Source: a virus
IMG/VR virus record: IMGVR_UViG_3300042923_000250
Coordinates: 1-60,460 of that record
Strand: one strand, 5' to 3'
DNA length: 60,460 nucleotides
Shown here: piece by piece, positions 49,957-58,180 of the stretch
Layout of the letters: the number at the start of each line of letters is the position of its first letter
Position numbering within the stretch: position 1 is the first letter of the stretch
Program-made: the position numbers and the translations under genes
Notes under the pieces: model-generated
What the model was told of the DNA's origin: nothing
Databases searched by the model: none
Seen by the model: only the letters and a program-made list of their open reading frames with translations

Positions 49957-50496
49957 ATGAGTACAGCAAAAACAACCGTAAGGGTTATTGTTACATATGA
50001 ATGCAATCGGAGTTGTCCGGGGTGTTGTAATGGACATGGGAACGTGGTTAGAAAGATTGAGGACGTTCAAGAGTTGTTGGGATATGAAGAGATTATTTTA
50101 ACTGGTGGAGAACCGATGTTGTACTTGATGGAACTAAATGACTTTGTTGTTGCACTTAGAAATATCGGATATAAAGGCAATATATATTTGTATACGGCAA
50201 CCGTAAATATTTCAAGTCCAGGCGTTATGCGACTATTGCGAGATATTGATGGAATTACATATACAATCCATGCAGAGGCTAATGATAGCGACATTAAGTT
50301 ACTGAAATCATTATCCAGCTTATCAATCCTTGGTTATGAGAATTTTAGTAGCCGACTCATCATTGACAGCAGGGTTTATGACCGTTACGACTTCTCGAAT
50401 ATTGATTTAACAAATTGGGATGTTATTCGGAAATTACAGTGGAAGGATTATTGTCCACCAGCACCAAACGAAGAATTAGTGGAGTTTTTATTATAG
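49957..50496 (+). CDS. Radical SAM protein
   Basis: 179 residues from the ATG at 49957 (GGGTGGG upstream). YECNRSCPGCC is the CxxxCxxC iron-sulfur motif (three Cys around residues 16-23), followed by EEIILTGGEPMLY, the GGEP motif that binds SAM. It is shorter than most of the superfamily, so probably a partial barrel. Substrate unknown; base modification is possible since two methyltransferases are also present. Confidence 0.88.
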   Translation: MSTAKTTVRVIVTYECNRSCPGCCNGHGNVVRKIEDVQELLGYEEIILTGGEPMLYLMELNDFVVALRNIGYKGNIYLYTATVNISSPGVMRLLRDIDGITYTIHAEANDSDIKLLKSLSSLSILGYENFSSRLIIDSRVYDRYDFSNIDLTNWDVIRKLQWKDYCPPAPNEELVEFLL

Positions 50497-50508
50497 GAAG
50501 GAGTAATT

Positions 50509-50754
50509 ATGAAAATAGGCGACAGAGTAAAAGTTATTCAATTGGTCTGTGATGATCAAAGCACGAATTTAGAAATCGGAACAATAGGCACTATAAAGGG
50601 TGGTAATGGCTCTATGTCAGTTGTTGATGTTGATTTTAGCGAGACGTTTCCTTTCTCGGGAAGTAATGCAAGTTGCAATAGCGATGGTACATATCAGATG
50701 TATGCACATCAATTAGAAATAATCGAAGAAAACGGAGGAAACAACAATGAATAA
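50509..50754 (+). CDS. SH3/KOW-like hypothetical protein (81 aa)
   Basis: MKIGDRVKVIQLVCDD..., EIGTIGTIKGG and a C-terminal YQMYAHQLEIIEE follow the small KOW-like barrel seen in phage proteins. GGAAGGAG upstream; overlaps ssb. Confidence 0.72.
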   Translation: MKIGDRVKVIQLVCDDQSTNLEIGTIGTIKGGNGSMSVVDVDFSETFPFSGSNASCNSDGTYQMYAHQLEIIEENGGNNNE

Positions 50755-51178
50755 ATGGATAGGATGCGGAAGACTCACGAGAGACCCAGAAGTTAGATAT
50801 TCACAAGGAGAAAACTCAACAGCAATCGCAAGATTTACATTAGCGGTTGACCGCAAGTTCAAGAGAGCAGGCGAGACACAGGATGCTGATTTCATCGGCT
50901 GCATCGCTTTCGGCAAACAGGCAGAATTCGTAGAGAAGTATTTCAAGCAGGGTATGAAGATGGTTCTGGTAGGAAAAATTCAATCCGGCAGCTATACCAA
51001 CAAAGACGGTCAAAAAGTATACACGACCGATGTTGTAGCAGAAGATATAGAATTTGCAGAGAGCAAGAGAGATAATGGCGGTCAAGGTGGTTCAAGTAGA
51101 CCGGAGCCGAGTTCCGCAATGGGTGACGGGTTCATTAACATCCCGGACGGTATTGACGAAGAATTACCATTCAACTAG
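50747..51178 (+). CDS. ssb: Single-stranded DNA-binding protein
   Basis: 143 residues. MNKWIGCGRLTRDPEVRYSQGENSTAIARFTLAVDRKF is the bacterial SSB OB-fold, with FIGCIAFGKQAEFVEKYF, and the acidic C-terminal tip DEELPFN that recruits partner proteins. Works with recT and the primase/helicase. Confidence 0.95.
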   Translation: MNKWIGCGRLTRDPEVRYSQGENSTAIARFTLAVDRKFKRAGETQDADFIGCIAFGKQAEFVEKYFKQGMKMVLVGKIQSGSYTNKDGQKVYTTDVVAEDIEFAESKRDNGGQGGSSRPEPSSAMGDGFINIPDGIDEELPFN

Positions 51179-51188
51179 GAGGTTGCTT

Positions 51189-51407
51189 ATGAAAATTACG
51201 GTAACAGATTGTAATCAATGTATACATAATAAGGTTTGTTCGCATAAGGGAGAATTAAATTACCTTAAGAGTAAATTCGAAAATATGCAATACAGAGATC
51301 CACCGAACGGTGATTATGCCGTCAAGGATATAAACCCGAATGTTGATATCGATTTTAAATGTCCTGACTTTTACAAAAACATTGTTCAAAGAGGGGTGGT
51401 TTCATGA
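51189..51407 (+). CDS. Cys-rich hypothetical protein (72 aa)
   Basis: MKITVTDCNQCIHNKVCSHKGEL..., with a Cys cluster early and CPDFYKN late. AGGAGG seven bases upstream. Same type of protein occurs in many Clostridia phages; role unknown. Confidence 0.72.
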   Translation: MKITVTDCNQCIHNKVCSHKGELNYLKSKFENMQYRDPPNGDYAVKDINPNVDIDFKCPDFYKNIVQRGVVS

Positions 51408-51781
51408 GTAATCAAAAACCATCCACCTACATAGAAGCCTTCCTCAACTTCATCGACTCCGCAAAATCCTCATATCAATTCGCCTACGACACCGTGGGCG
51501 AAGAGGACAAGCGATTACAAGATTATCTTCATGAGTTGGAGTTAGCCGAGGGTAAATCAGAGAAGGGTAAGGCTTCCACGAAGTTACGAAATAGTCGGAT
51601 TAGTCGGAGGATTAACAAAGATATAACACTTGAATATGAGGATATCGTTAATTTCTTCAACGAACCGAGAAACCGGGATACACTCAATCAACTTCGACAG
51701 CTTCTAGGTAGGCAGCGAAAAACCGAAAGTTATCTTTACGGTGAGAGGATTTATAAGCCGAGAAAGGATAAGGTAAATTGA
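51404..51781 (+). CDS. Hypothetical protein (125 aa)
   Basis: Highly charged helical protein, with IEAFLNFIDSAKSSYQFAYDTVGEEDKRLQDYLHELE at the N-terminus. ATGA overlaps on both sides (the homing endonuclease gene starts within its stop). Function unknown. Confidence 0.72.
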   Translation: MSNQKPSTYIEAFLNFIDSAKSSYQFAYDTVGEEDKRLQDYLHELELAEGKSEKGKASTKLRNSRISRRINKDITLEYEDIVNFFNEPRNRDTLNQLRQLLGRQRKTESYLYGERIYKPRKDKVN

Positions 51782-52626
51782 ACGAAAGTAACTATACGGT
51801 GTATATGCATATAACACCGAACGGGAAAAAATACATAGGCGTAACCAAACAAAAGTTAAGGGCAAGGTGGAAAAACGGTATTGGCTATAAACATAATCCA
51901 CTGTTTTATAAAGCTGTACTAAAATACGGCTGGGATAATATTCAACATATTGTACTACTCACTAATTTATCAAAACAAGATGCCGAGACAAATGAAATAC
52001 ATTTAATATCGGAACACAAAAGTAATCATCGGGATTTTGGATACAACATAGAAAACGGAGGTAACTGTTGCGGAACTCACAGCGAAGAAACAAAAAGAAA
52101 AATTGGTGCTAAAAGTAAGGGAAATCAGATTTGCAAAGGTCGTAAATTATCTAAATGGCACATCGAACAATTAAGAAAAGCGAATTTGGGACATGCAAGA
52201 TATAAAGGATGTCATCATTCAAAAGAAACTAAACTTAAAATGTCGGAAAGTGCAAAAAGGTATAAGAAAACTGAGCTGCATAGACTGCACATCAAGGAAA
52301 GCAGACGAGACACACATGGAATAAATAATCCTATGTACGGCAAACTCCAATCAGCTGAAACAAAGATCAAGATAAGCAATGCTTTAAAAGGAAGAAAGGC
52401 TACGCAAGAGCAGATTACGGCTATGTCTGAGAGGGCAAGAAAAAGAAAAGTGATTAAACTCGACATATACGGCAATGCAATTTGTGAATATGAAAGCTTA
52501 AAAGTTGCAGGCGAGGAAAACCATGTATTTCCTCAAAACATAGGATTGTGCTGTAAAAATAATAGCAAAACTATTGGTGGTTATAAATGGAGGTATGTAA
52601 ATGAACAGTCTGACCATACAGGTTGA
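51778..52626 (+). CDS. GIY-YIG homing endonuclease
   Basis: 282 residues, TTG start. YTVYMHITPNGKKYIGVTKQ is the GIY-YIG motif variant, with RARW and a Glu in LISEHKS. Then four NUMOD3-type repeats (HSEETKRKIGAKSKG, HSKETKLKMSES, SAETKIKISNALKG) and a C-terminal DNA-binding NUMOD1-like VIKLDIYGNAICEYESLKVAGEE. A free-standing selfish gene fitted into the operon. Confidence 0.9.
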   Translation: MNESNYTVYMHITPNGKKYIGVTKQKLRARWKNGIGYKHNPLFYKAVLKYGWDNIQHIVLLTNLSKQDAETNEIHLISEHKSNHRDFGYNIENGGNCCGTHSEETKRKIGAKSKGNQICKGRKLSKWHIEQLRKANLGHARYKGCHHSKETKLKMSESAKRYKKTELHRLHIKESRRDTHGINNPMYGKLQSAETKIKISNALKGRKATQEQITAMSERARKRKVIKLDIYGNAICEYESLKVAGEENHVFPQNIGLCCKNNSKTIGGYKWRYVNEQSDHTG

Positions 52627-53173
52627 CAGCAGGGAGAAGGCTAGAGCAATAACAAAAATTATCGCTGAATTTGAACGTCAAGGAATTAAGTATTACATAA
52701 GCAAATTGTGGACGGGTGATTATATGAGTTTAGACAATCCCAGACTGATAATTGACAGGAAACAATCGCTTTCCGAGACTTGTTCAAATGTATGTCAACA
52801 ACACGTTAGGTTTAGAAAAGAGTTGGTGCGAGCAAATGAGATGGGTATAAAGCTTATTATCTTGGTTGAGCATGGCGGCAACATTAAATCTCTTGAAGAT
52901 GTGAAATCATGGATAAACCCGAGAATTTTCCTCTATGAAAAGAAAATCCGTAAGGAATGGAATATATCGAAGGATGCTGATTTTCAGACCGAGATTACCG
53001 AGCTGAAATCCCATGGTGCAAAAATTGTCCGCGGGCCCACTACGGGAGAAGAGTTATACAAGGCAATGGTTACGATGCAAGAGAAATACGGTTGCCAATT
53101 CGTATTTACTGATAAAAAATCATGCGGTCAAATAATTATAGAGTTGTTGGGCGGTGATTCACATGATGATTAG
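52601..53173 (+). CDS. ERCC4/XPF-type nuclease
   Basis: 190 residues. IQVDSREKAR, LWTGDYMS and RLIIDRKQSLSE are the ERCC4 nuclease motifs (acidic residues and DRK). It cuts branched DNA, in keeping with the recombination gene set. GGAGG upstream; its start overlaps the endonuclease gene. Confidence 0.9.
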   Translation: MNSLTIQVDSREKARAITKIIAEFERQGIKYYISKLWTGDYMSLDNPRLIIDRKQSLSETCSNVCQQHVRFRKELVRANEMGIKLIILVEHGGNIKSLEDVKSWINPRIFLYEKKIRKEWNISKDADFQTEITELKSHGAKIVRGPTTGEELYKAMVTMQEKYGCQFVFTDKKSCGQIIIELLGGDSHDD

Positions 53174-53402
53174 ATTTGATACAGCACTCGTCCTCTTCCT
53201 CCTATTGATAATATTTTTCTTAATCCGTGAAATTTATATCAAGGCTGCATATAAAAACGGAGATTACTCCGAGGGATACCGTCAAGCAATTAATGATGTG
53301 GCGAAGAAATATAATGATTTGCATTATAAGGGCGTTAACAATCGACTAATGGTTGAGGGTATCCACAAGTACCTCCAAGGTAAATTGAACGGAGGCGGTT
53401 AA
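53163..53402 (+). CDS. Small membrane protein (79 aa)
   Basis: Start MMIRFDTALVLFLLLIIFFLIREIY at 53163: one membrane helix near the N-terminus and a soluble helical part. Overlaps the nuclease gene. Function unknown. Confidence 0.68.
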   Translation: MMIRFDTALVLFLLLIIFFLIREIYIKAAYKNGDYSEGYRQAINDVAKKYNDLHYKGVNNRLMVEGIHKYLQGKLNGGG

Positions 53403-53403
53403 T

Positions 53404-53586
53404 CTGATTGAGATTAAGTGTAACGAAGCACAACAAATTTTTCTCAAACGGAATTTAACCACTAAGGAGCATTGTACGATGTGTGATTATAAGCCGCGGT
53501 GTGAAAAGCCAGAGGATATGACTTGTGGGGAATATTGGATGAGTTTGATTAAATGGAATGTGGTCGATGAACCACGGAAAGGATAA
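53404..53586 (+). CDS. Cys-rich small protein with non-canonical (CTG) start
   Basis: 60 residues with no ATG, GTG or TTG between the upstream in-frame stop and the body of the gene. CTG at 53404 lies seven bases after GGAGG. C-terminal PEDMTCGEYWMSLI closely matches PEDMTCGEYALGLI in 58003-58179, so it is a real paralogue. CTMCDYKPRC is a possible zinc site. Confidence 0.65.
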   Translation: MIEIKCNEAQQIFLKRNLTTKEHCTMCDYKPRCEKPEDMTCGEYWMSLIKWNVVDEPRKG

Positions 53587-53588
53587 TT

Positions 53589-53816
53589 ATGAGTAAAGTT
53601 ATTGTTAAAATCAAAGACGAAGATGAAAACAGAATATACAGCGTAACCGAAAGAGATTGTGTTTTTAAATGTCCGTCATGTGGAAAAGAAAATAAAGTTA
53701 ATAAAACTAATGTTGAAAATCCTCCGATATGTAAATGCGGTCACAAAATGACATTTCGTTGGTGGGCTGACAGGGAAGATATTGAGTTTGAAGAACTCGA
53801 TGAAGTGAATGACTAA
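53589..53816 (+). CDS. Zinc-ribbon protein (75 aa)
   Basis: MSKVIVKIKDEDENRIY... CPSCGKENKV and CKCGHKMTF form a four-Cys ribbon. Directly precedes and overlaps the primase zinc-finger gene. Function unknown. Confidence 0.72.
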   Translation: MSKVIVKIKDEDENRIYSVTERDCVFKCPSCGKENKVNKTNVENPPICKCGHKMTFRWWADREDIEFEELDEVND

Positions 53817-54339
53817 AGAAGATTTCTATATCCTCCGCAACTCAATAACTATGCGTCAAGTAGCAGGGTATTACGGATTTCGCATTGACCGAAAAGGTTT
53901 CATCAAGTGTCCGTTTCATGGAAATGGCAGTGAGCGGACACCAAGCCTTAAGATTTTTCCAGAGTTTAGAGGTTTTCACTGCAAGGGATGCGGTCAAGGC
54001 GGCGATGTTACGAAGTTTGTTGAACTCTATGAAAATGTTACTCAAAAGGAAGCTGCCATCCTGCTATCTCAGAGATTTAACATTCCTATATCAGACAACT
54101 CCGAGATACCCGAGGAAGTCCTACATAGGGCGAAACAAGCCGAATTAGAGCGACAGGGTAAACTTGCACGGCAAATCGAAATTCAAAGCGAATTAAGGCA
54201 AATAGCAACGTTGATAAAGGGATATGAGGGCATTCGCTTGACAGCAGTTCCCTTCTCTGAAATTTGGTGTTACACCCAGAACGAATTACCGAAACTCATT
54301 GGAAGATGGGAATACCTATTTAGTGAAATGAGGAAATAA
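53809..54339 (+). CDS. CHC2 zinc-finger primase protein
   Basis: 176 residues. FIKCPFHGNGSERTPSLKIFPEFRGFHCKGCGQGGDVTKFVELYE is the CHC2 zinc finger of DnaG-type primases. The catalytic TOPRIM part is missing, so this is either the template-binding half or works with the D5 helicase protein at 54874. Confidence 0.9.
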   Translation: MTKEDFYILRNSITMRQVAGYYGFRIDRKGFIKCPFHGNGSERTPSLKIFPEFRGFHCKGCGQGGDVTKFVELYENVTQKEAAILLSQRFNIPISDNSEIPEEVLHRAKQAELERQGKLARQIEIQSELRQIATLIKGYEGIRLTAVPFSEIWCYTQNELPKLIGRWEYLFSEMRK

Positions 54340-54377
54340 CATATTGAAAACCTTACACAGAATCGAGGTGATAACTC

Positions 54378-54836
54378 ATGACGAAACCAATAATTGACGT
54401 ATGTTGCGGAAGTAAAATGTTTTGGTTTGACAAGGAAAATGAAAAAGTAATTTTTATGGACAATAGGCAGTTCGAAGATACTCTTTGCGATGGAAGAAAG
54501 CTTATCATAAACCCCGATGTTTTAGGAGATTTCAGACATATCCCGTATGAAGATAATTCGTTCAAGATGGTCGTGTTTGACCCTCCACATTTAATAAAAG
54601 TTGGTGAAAAATCTTGGTTGGCCAAGAAGTACGGAAAACTAAACGAAACATGGGCAAGCGATATAAAACAAGGCTTTAATGAGTGCATGAGAGTTTTGGA
54701 TTGCAACGGAGTCTTGATTTTCAAATGGAACGAGGAGCAAATTAAATTAAAACAAATACTTGATGCAATAGATTACAAACCTTTATTTGGCGACAGGAGA
54801 GGAAAAACACATTGGCTAGTATTTATGAAAATATAG
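54378..54836 (+). CDS. SAM-dependent methyltransferase (DPPH motif)
   Basis: 152 residues. IIDVCCGSKMFWFDKENEKVIFMDNR is the SAM-binding start and VVFDPPHLIKVGEKSWLAKKYG the catalytic motif IV of DPP(Y/H) type, as in adenine-N6 DNA methyltransferases. A small member widely seen in Clostridia phages. DNA is the likely substrate; site unknown. Confidence 0.82.
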   Translation: MTKPIIDVCCGSKMFWFDKENEKVIFMDNRQFEDTLCDGRKLIINPDVLGDFRHIPYEDNSFKMVVFDPPHLIKVGEKSWLAKKYGKLNETWASDIKQGFNECMRVLDCNGVLIFKWNEEQIKLKQILDAIDYKPLFGDRRGKTHWLVFMKI

Positions 54837-54873
54837 TGAATTGCATTCACGGTAGAATCGAGGTGACAACCTT

Positions 54874-56487
54874 GTGCCAAAAGATATAAAAGATATGAAC
54901 TCCGACGATGTCATATCAACCGAAACGTTTTGTTGGGCGTTTGATATAGAAAATTTATTCCTTCGGGAACAAACTATATCTGCATTGGAAGACCAAGCTG
55001 ATAAGTTAGGTATCAAAACAAAATTTGGGAAGCTCCTCACCGCATTTAAAGCCGAACGAAAGAGATTTGAAACCGAGAATAAACCCAAGCCAAATTATCC
55101 CGACAAGGAAGAACCCGATGACGGACAACCCAATAAAGCCAAATGGCATGAATACAACAAAGATGGAACCCCTATCAATGTAATGGATGCTAAGTTGGTT
55201 GATTATATCATAACAAATTATCACTTGTTTGTAATTTCGAAAATGCCATATATCTACGAGAATGGAGTCTACCGAATTGATGATACAGAAACCAGATTAA
55301 AGGCAATCATCCAAGAGTTAATACACGAAAGGTTGATAACAATCAATGTGGTTAATAGGATTTACGGACTGATTATTTCCAATGACAGGCTCCAAAGATA
55401 TTATGAGGACTTAAACAATATCCCGAGACATTGGATTAATTTTAAGAATTGTTACTTTGATGTAATTGAGTGGGAGGAAATCGAACACGACCCAAGGTAT
55501 TTAACAATAAATCAGATACCTCATGAGTTTCAAAAGGATGCAGAGTCAACAGGTGAGGTTACGGAAAATTTCTTGGAATTTGCAGTACCCGATAAAGCTG
55601 ACCGAGAAGTTATCTGGCAATATTTTGGTTACTCCATGACAACAGATTGTAGCTTGCAGAAGTTTCTAATCCTCAAAGGCCAAGGCGGAACAGGAAAGTC
55701 ATTATTGATAAAAATTATTGAAACGATTGTCGGCAGAGAAAATTCTAGTAGTATTTCTCTTCAACAACTCAATGAAAAGTTTTACCCGTATATGCTCCTG
55801 GGGAAATTACTTAACGCTTGCGCCGATATCCCATCGAAAGCTATGGAAGCAGTTGATGGAATAAAGAAAGCAACAGGCGAAGATAGTTTATTTGCAGAGA
55901 AAAAAGGTAAGGATGGATTTTCTTTCAACTCCTACGCAAAGTTGATTTTCTCAGCAAATGAAATCCCCATTAATATAGAAGAAAAATCCGAAGCACTCTA
56001 CCGCCGGATGATGATTATCAAGATGGAAAATAAGCCGGAGAAGAAAGACCCTTATCTCTGGAGTAAATTAAAAAAGGAAATCGATTACGACATTATGGCA
56101 GCTTGCAAAGCACTTAAGAGAATGTACGAGAATGGAAAAATCACTGAAAGCCAAAACGTCCTTGATAATGTCACAGAAGTACACATGGAAGCTGACAATG
56201 TTATGGCATTCTTGGGAGAACGAACCAAGAAATTGATTGGAAAATCCACAACCACATCCGATTTATTCGAGGAGTACGAAAAATATTGTAAGGACAATGG
56301 TCGTAATCCTATGGGTAGTCATGGTTTCCACCGGAATATGAAGAATAAAGGTTACATCAAGAAGAAAACAAGTATGAGTTGGAAGTATGAAGATATTGTG
56401 ATTTTGGATGAAACAGAAACGGCTGAAAATGAAGGGTTTGTAACTATTGATGAAGCAGATAGAGAGAAGTTGCCTTGGGAGGTATAA
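54874..56487 (+). CDS. D5-type primase-helicase (SF3 ATPase)
   Basis: 537 residues, GTG start with GAGGTGA. An N-terminal part, a D5 region (WINFKNCYFDVIEWE) and the SF3 core with ILKGQGGTGKSLLIKIIE (P-loop, about residue 265) and ACADIPSKAMEAVDGIKKATGED, then a C-terminal winged helix. Main replicative helicase of the phage, probably acting with the CHC2 protein and SSB. Confidence 0.93.
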   Translation: MPKDIKDMNSDDVISTETFCWAFDIENLFLREQTISALEDQADKLGIKTKFGKLLTAFKAERKRFETENKPKPNYPDKEEPDDGQPNKAKWHEYNKDGTPINVMDAKLVDYIITNYHLFVISKMPYIYENGVYRIDDTETRLKAIIQELIHERLITINVVNRIYGLIISNDRLQRYYEDLNNIPRHWINFKNCYFDVIEWEEIEHDPRYLTINQIPHEFQKDAESTGEVTENFLEFAVPDKADREVIWQYFGYSMTTDCSLQKFLILKGQGGTGKSLLIKIIETIVGRENSSSISLQQLNEKFYPYMLLGKLLNACADIPSKAMEAVDGIKKATGEDSLFAEKKGKDGFSFNSYAKLIFSANEIPINIEEKSEALYRRMMIIKMENKPEKKDPYLWSKLKKEIDYDIMAACKALKRMYENGKITESQNVLDNVTEVHMEADNVMAFLGERTKKLIGKSTTTSDLFEEYEKYCKDNGRNPMGSHGFHRNMKNKGYIKKKTSMSWKYEDIVILDETETAENEGFVTIDEADREKLPWEV

Positions 56488-56493
56488 GCCATT

Positions 56494-56736
56494 ATGAATG
56501 AATTAGGAATGAGGGTTTCTAATCCAACACCGGAACAAGTTAAGTTGATATTTAAAGATACATATAATTTCTACCTTAAATGGATTGCTGTTAATGAGGT
56601 TGATTGGGGTATGGTTATTTCGGAATCACATGAAATTGAAGCCAAATATCCGTTTGAGTTAAATAGAAAGATTTTAGTTGAAATTGTAGCGGTTATCCAA
56701 GCCGACTACATGGGAAGGAGTAACAATGGGAATTAG
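56494..56736 (+). CDS. Hypothetical protein (80 aa)
   Basis: MNELGMRVSNPTPEQVKLIFKDTYNFYLKWI..., helical. Common in Clostridia phages after the helicase gene. Function unknown. Confidence 0.7.
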   Translation: MNELGMRVSNPTPEQVKLIFKDTYNFYLKWIAVNEVDWGMVISESHEIEAKYPFELNRKILVEIVAVIQADYMGRSNNGN

Positions 56737-57031
56737 AACACTATATTGCTATTCGGTTTACGATAGAACCATAGAAGAATACGTCTTAGTTGATGCGAAA
56801 CTATCGGATGCGCATGAACTATTAAAAATCCCCAAAGACAAAGTTGTTCAGTATTCGCAAAACGGATACGTGTTGAATAAACAATACATAGTCAGCAGAC
56901 GGTTACTTGACGGTGAGGTTATTGAAGAGGAACACGAAACCTTTACGGTTAGTGAGGAATTTAAGAAAGATTGGGATGAAGCTTGTTTAAAGTTGAATCC
57001 GAAAGCGAGGGGAATAGATGGGAGTTTATAA
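56726..57031 (+). CDS. Hypothetical protein (101 aa)
   Basis: MGIRTLYCYSVYDRTIEEYVLVDAKLSDAHELLKIPKDKVVQYSQNGYVL..., short beta/alpha repeats. GGAAGGAG upstream; overlaps both neighbours. Function unknown. Confidence 0.7.
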   Translation: MGIRTLYCYSVYDRTIEEYVLVDAKLSDAHELLKIPKDKVVQYSQNGYVLNKQYIVSRRLLDGEVIEEEHETFTVSEEFKKDWDEACLKLNPKARGIDGSL

Positions 57032-57383
57032 GAGTAAGCAAAAAAGACGTAAGCCAAGCAAATTTGACCCTTATGTAGTTGAAATTGCCACCTATCTCTC
57101 CATGGGAAGGACAATTCAAGAAGTTGCGGAATTAATTGAATACCACTTTGATGATGCAGTAAGCAAGGATTCGCTTTATATGTTCATTCGGTCAAGAGGA
57201 TTAAAATCGAAGGTTACACAAGGAGGAACCAACCTCCAATATCAAGCTCCTTGCTGTCAAGGCTGTGAGAATTGTTTGAAAGTTATCAATACGAATGAGG
57301 TTGAGGTTAATGTTTGTTTGGTTGCTAAGAGGATTGTAAATAGGAGCTGCAAGACTTCTCCTCCATGGTGCATGAAGAGGTAA
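57018..57383 (+). CDS. HTH-like Cys-rich protein (121 aa)
   Basis: Basic start MGVYKSKQKRRKPSKFDPYVVEIATYLSMGRTIQEVAELIEYHF suggests a helix-turn-helix; the second half has APCCQGCENCL and more Cys, a probable zinc site. A regulatory role is plausible. Contains a dispersed 8-mer at 57253. Confidence 0.7.
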   Translation: MGVYKSKQKRRKPSKFDPYVVEIATYLSMGRTIQEVAELIEYHFDDAVSKDSLYMFIRSRGLKSKVTQGGTNLQYQAPCCQGCENCLKVINTNEVEVNVCLVAKRIVNRSCKTSPPWCMKR

Positions 57384-57399
57384 ATGGTGGTGTGATGGG

Positions 57400-57531
57400 A
57401 TGGAGGGCATGGACAATAAACCTCAGGACAAGCCAAAGCCACCTAATAATTTTCACAATGCACCGCAGCGAGAGTATACAGCAGATGATTACGCGAAACT
57501 TGAAAGGGAACTTATTAATAAAGGATTATAA
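57400..57531 (+). CDS. Small Pro-rich protein (43 aa)
   Basis: MEGMDNKPQDKPKPPNNFHNAPQREYTADDYAKLERELINKGL. Start at 57400 or 57409, both weak in ribosome-site spacing. Ending with an acidic helix. Too short for the usual callers. Confidence 0.6.
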   Translation: MEGMDNKPQDKPKPPNNFHNAPQREYTADDYAKLERELINKGL

Positions 57532-57542
57532 GAGGTAGATAG

Positions 57543-57992
57543 ATGAAATATACAGTAGAGCAGAAAGCTCAAGTTATGGCACTGCAAAATCAAGGCAATA
57601 TGGTGGCATGTGATTTTGGAGATATGGTCTTAATTACAGAAGGACACATCGGATATTACATAAAAAAGAAAGATTTAATTATAAACTACACAAAACTTAA
57701 AAAACCAATATCCTCAGCAGATCATTTGAAACCGGAAGCAATTTTTAAAGCAACAACTCAGGCTAAGAAAACCAGAAATGTATTCTTAATACCGAACGGA
57801 AAAATGGCAATAAAACTAGTAACTGATGATGGCAAAAAGGCATGGGTTAATATGAGCTATTTAAAAACATTCGGAGATTTTCCCTATTACAGAATATCCG
57901 GAGAAACCGAAGCCATATATGTAGTCGATATTAGAAATAATCCAATTGGAATTGTTATGCCAATGAGAATATACGACAATGAATCCGATTAA
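57543..57992 (+). CDS. Hypothetical protein (149 aa)
   Basis: MKYTVEQKAQVMALQNQGNMVACDFGDMVLITEGHIGYYI..., beta-rich with NVFLIPNGKMAIKLVTDDGKKAWVNMSYLKTF. No domain recognised. AGAGGTAG upstream. Confidence 0.72.
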   Translation: MKYTVEQKAQVMALQNQGNMVACDFGDMVLITEGHIGYYIKKKDLIINYTKLKKPISSADHLKPEAIFKATTQAKKTRNVFLIPNGKMAIKLVTDDGKKAWVNMSYLKTFGDFPYYRISGETEAIYVVDIRNNPIGIVMPMRIYDNESD

Positions 57993-58002
57993 GGAGGCTA
58001 TC

Positions 58003-58179
58003 ATGAAAATAACAATTGAATGTACAGCAGCCGAACAAGCAGAAATAAAACGCAACCTTAAAATTAACCAGAGTGACACAGAGATAACTTATACACAAGC
58101 AATACATGACAATCCGGAGGATATGACCTGCGGGGAATATGCCTTGGGGTTGATTGAGCGGGTGATTACGGAGGATTGA
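58003..58179 (+). CDS. Small protein, paralogue of 53404-53586
   Basis: 58 residues from the ATG at 58003 (AAGGAGG upstream). IECTAAEQAEIKRNLKIN ... NPEDMTCGEYALGLIERVI shares its C-terminal block with the CTG-start gene. Function unknown. Confidence 0.72.
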   Translation: MKITIECTAAEQAEIKRNLKINQSDTEITYTQAIHDNPEDMTCGEYALGLIERVITED

Positions 58180-58180
58180 T

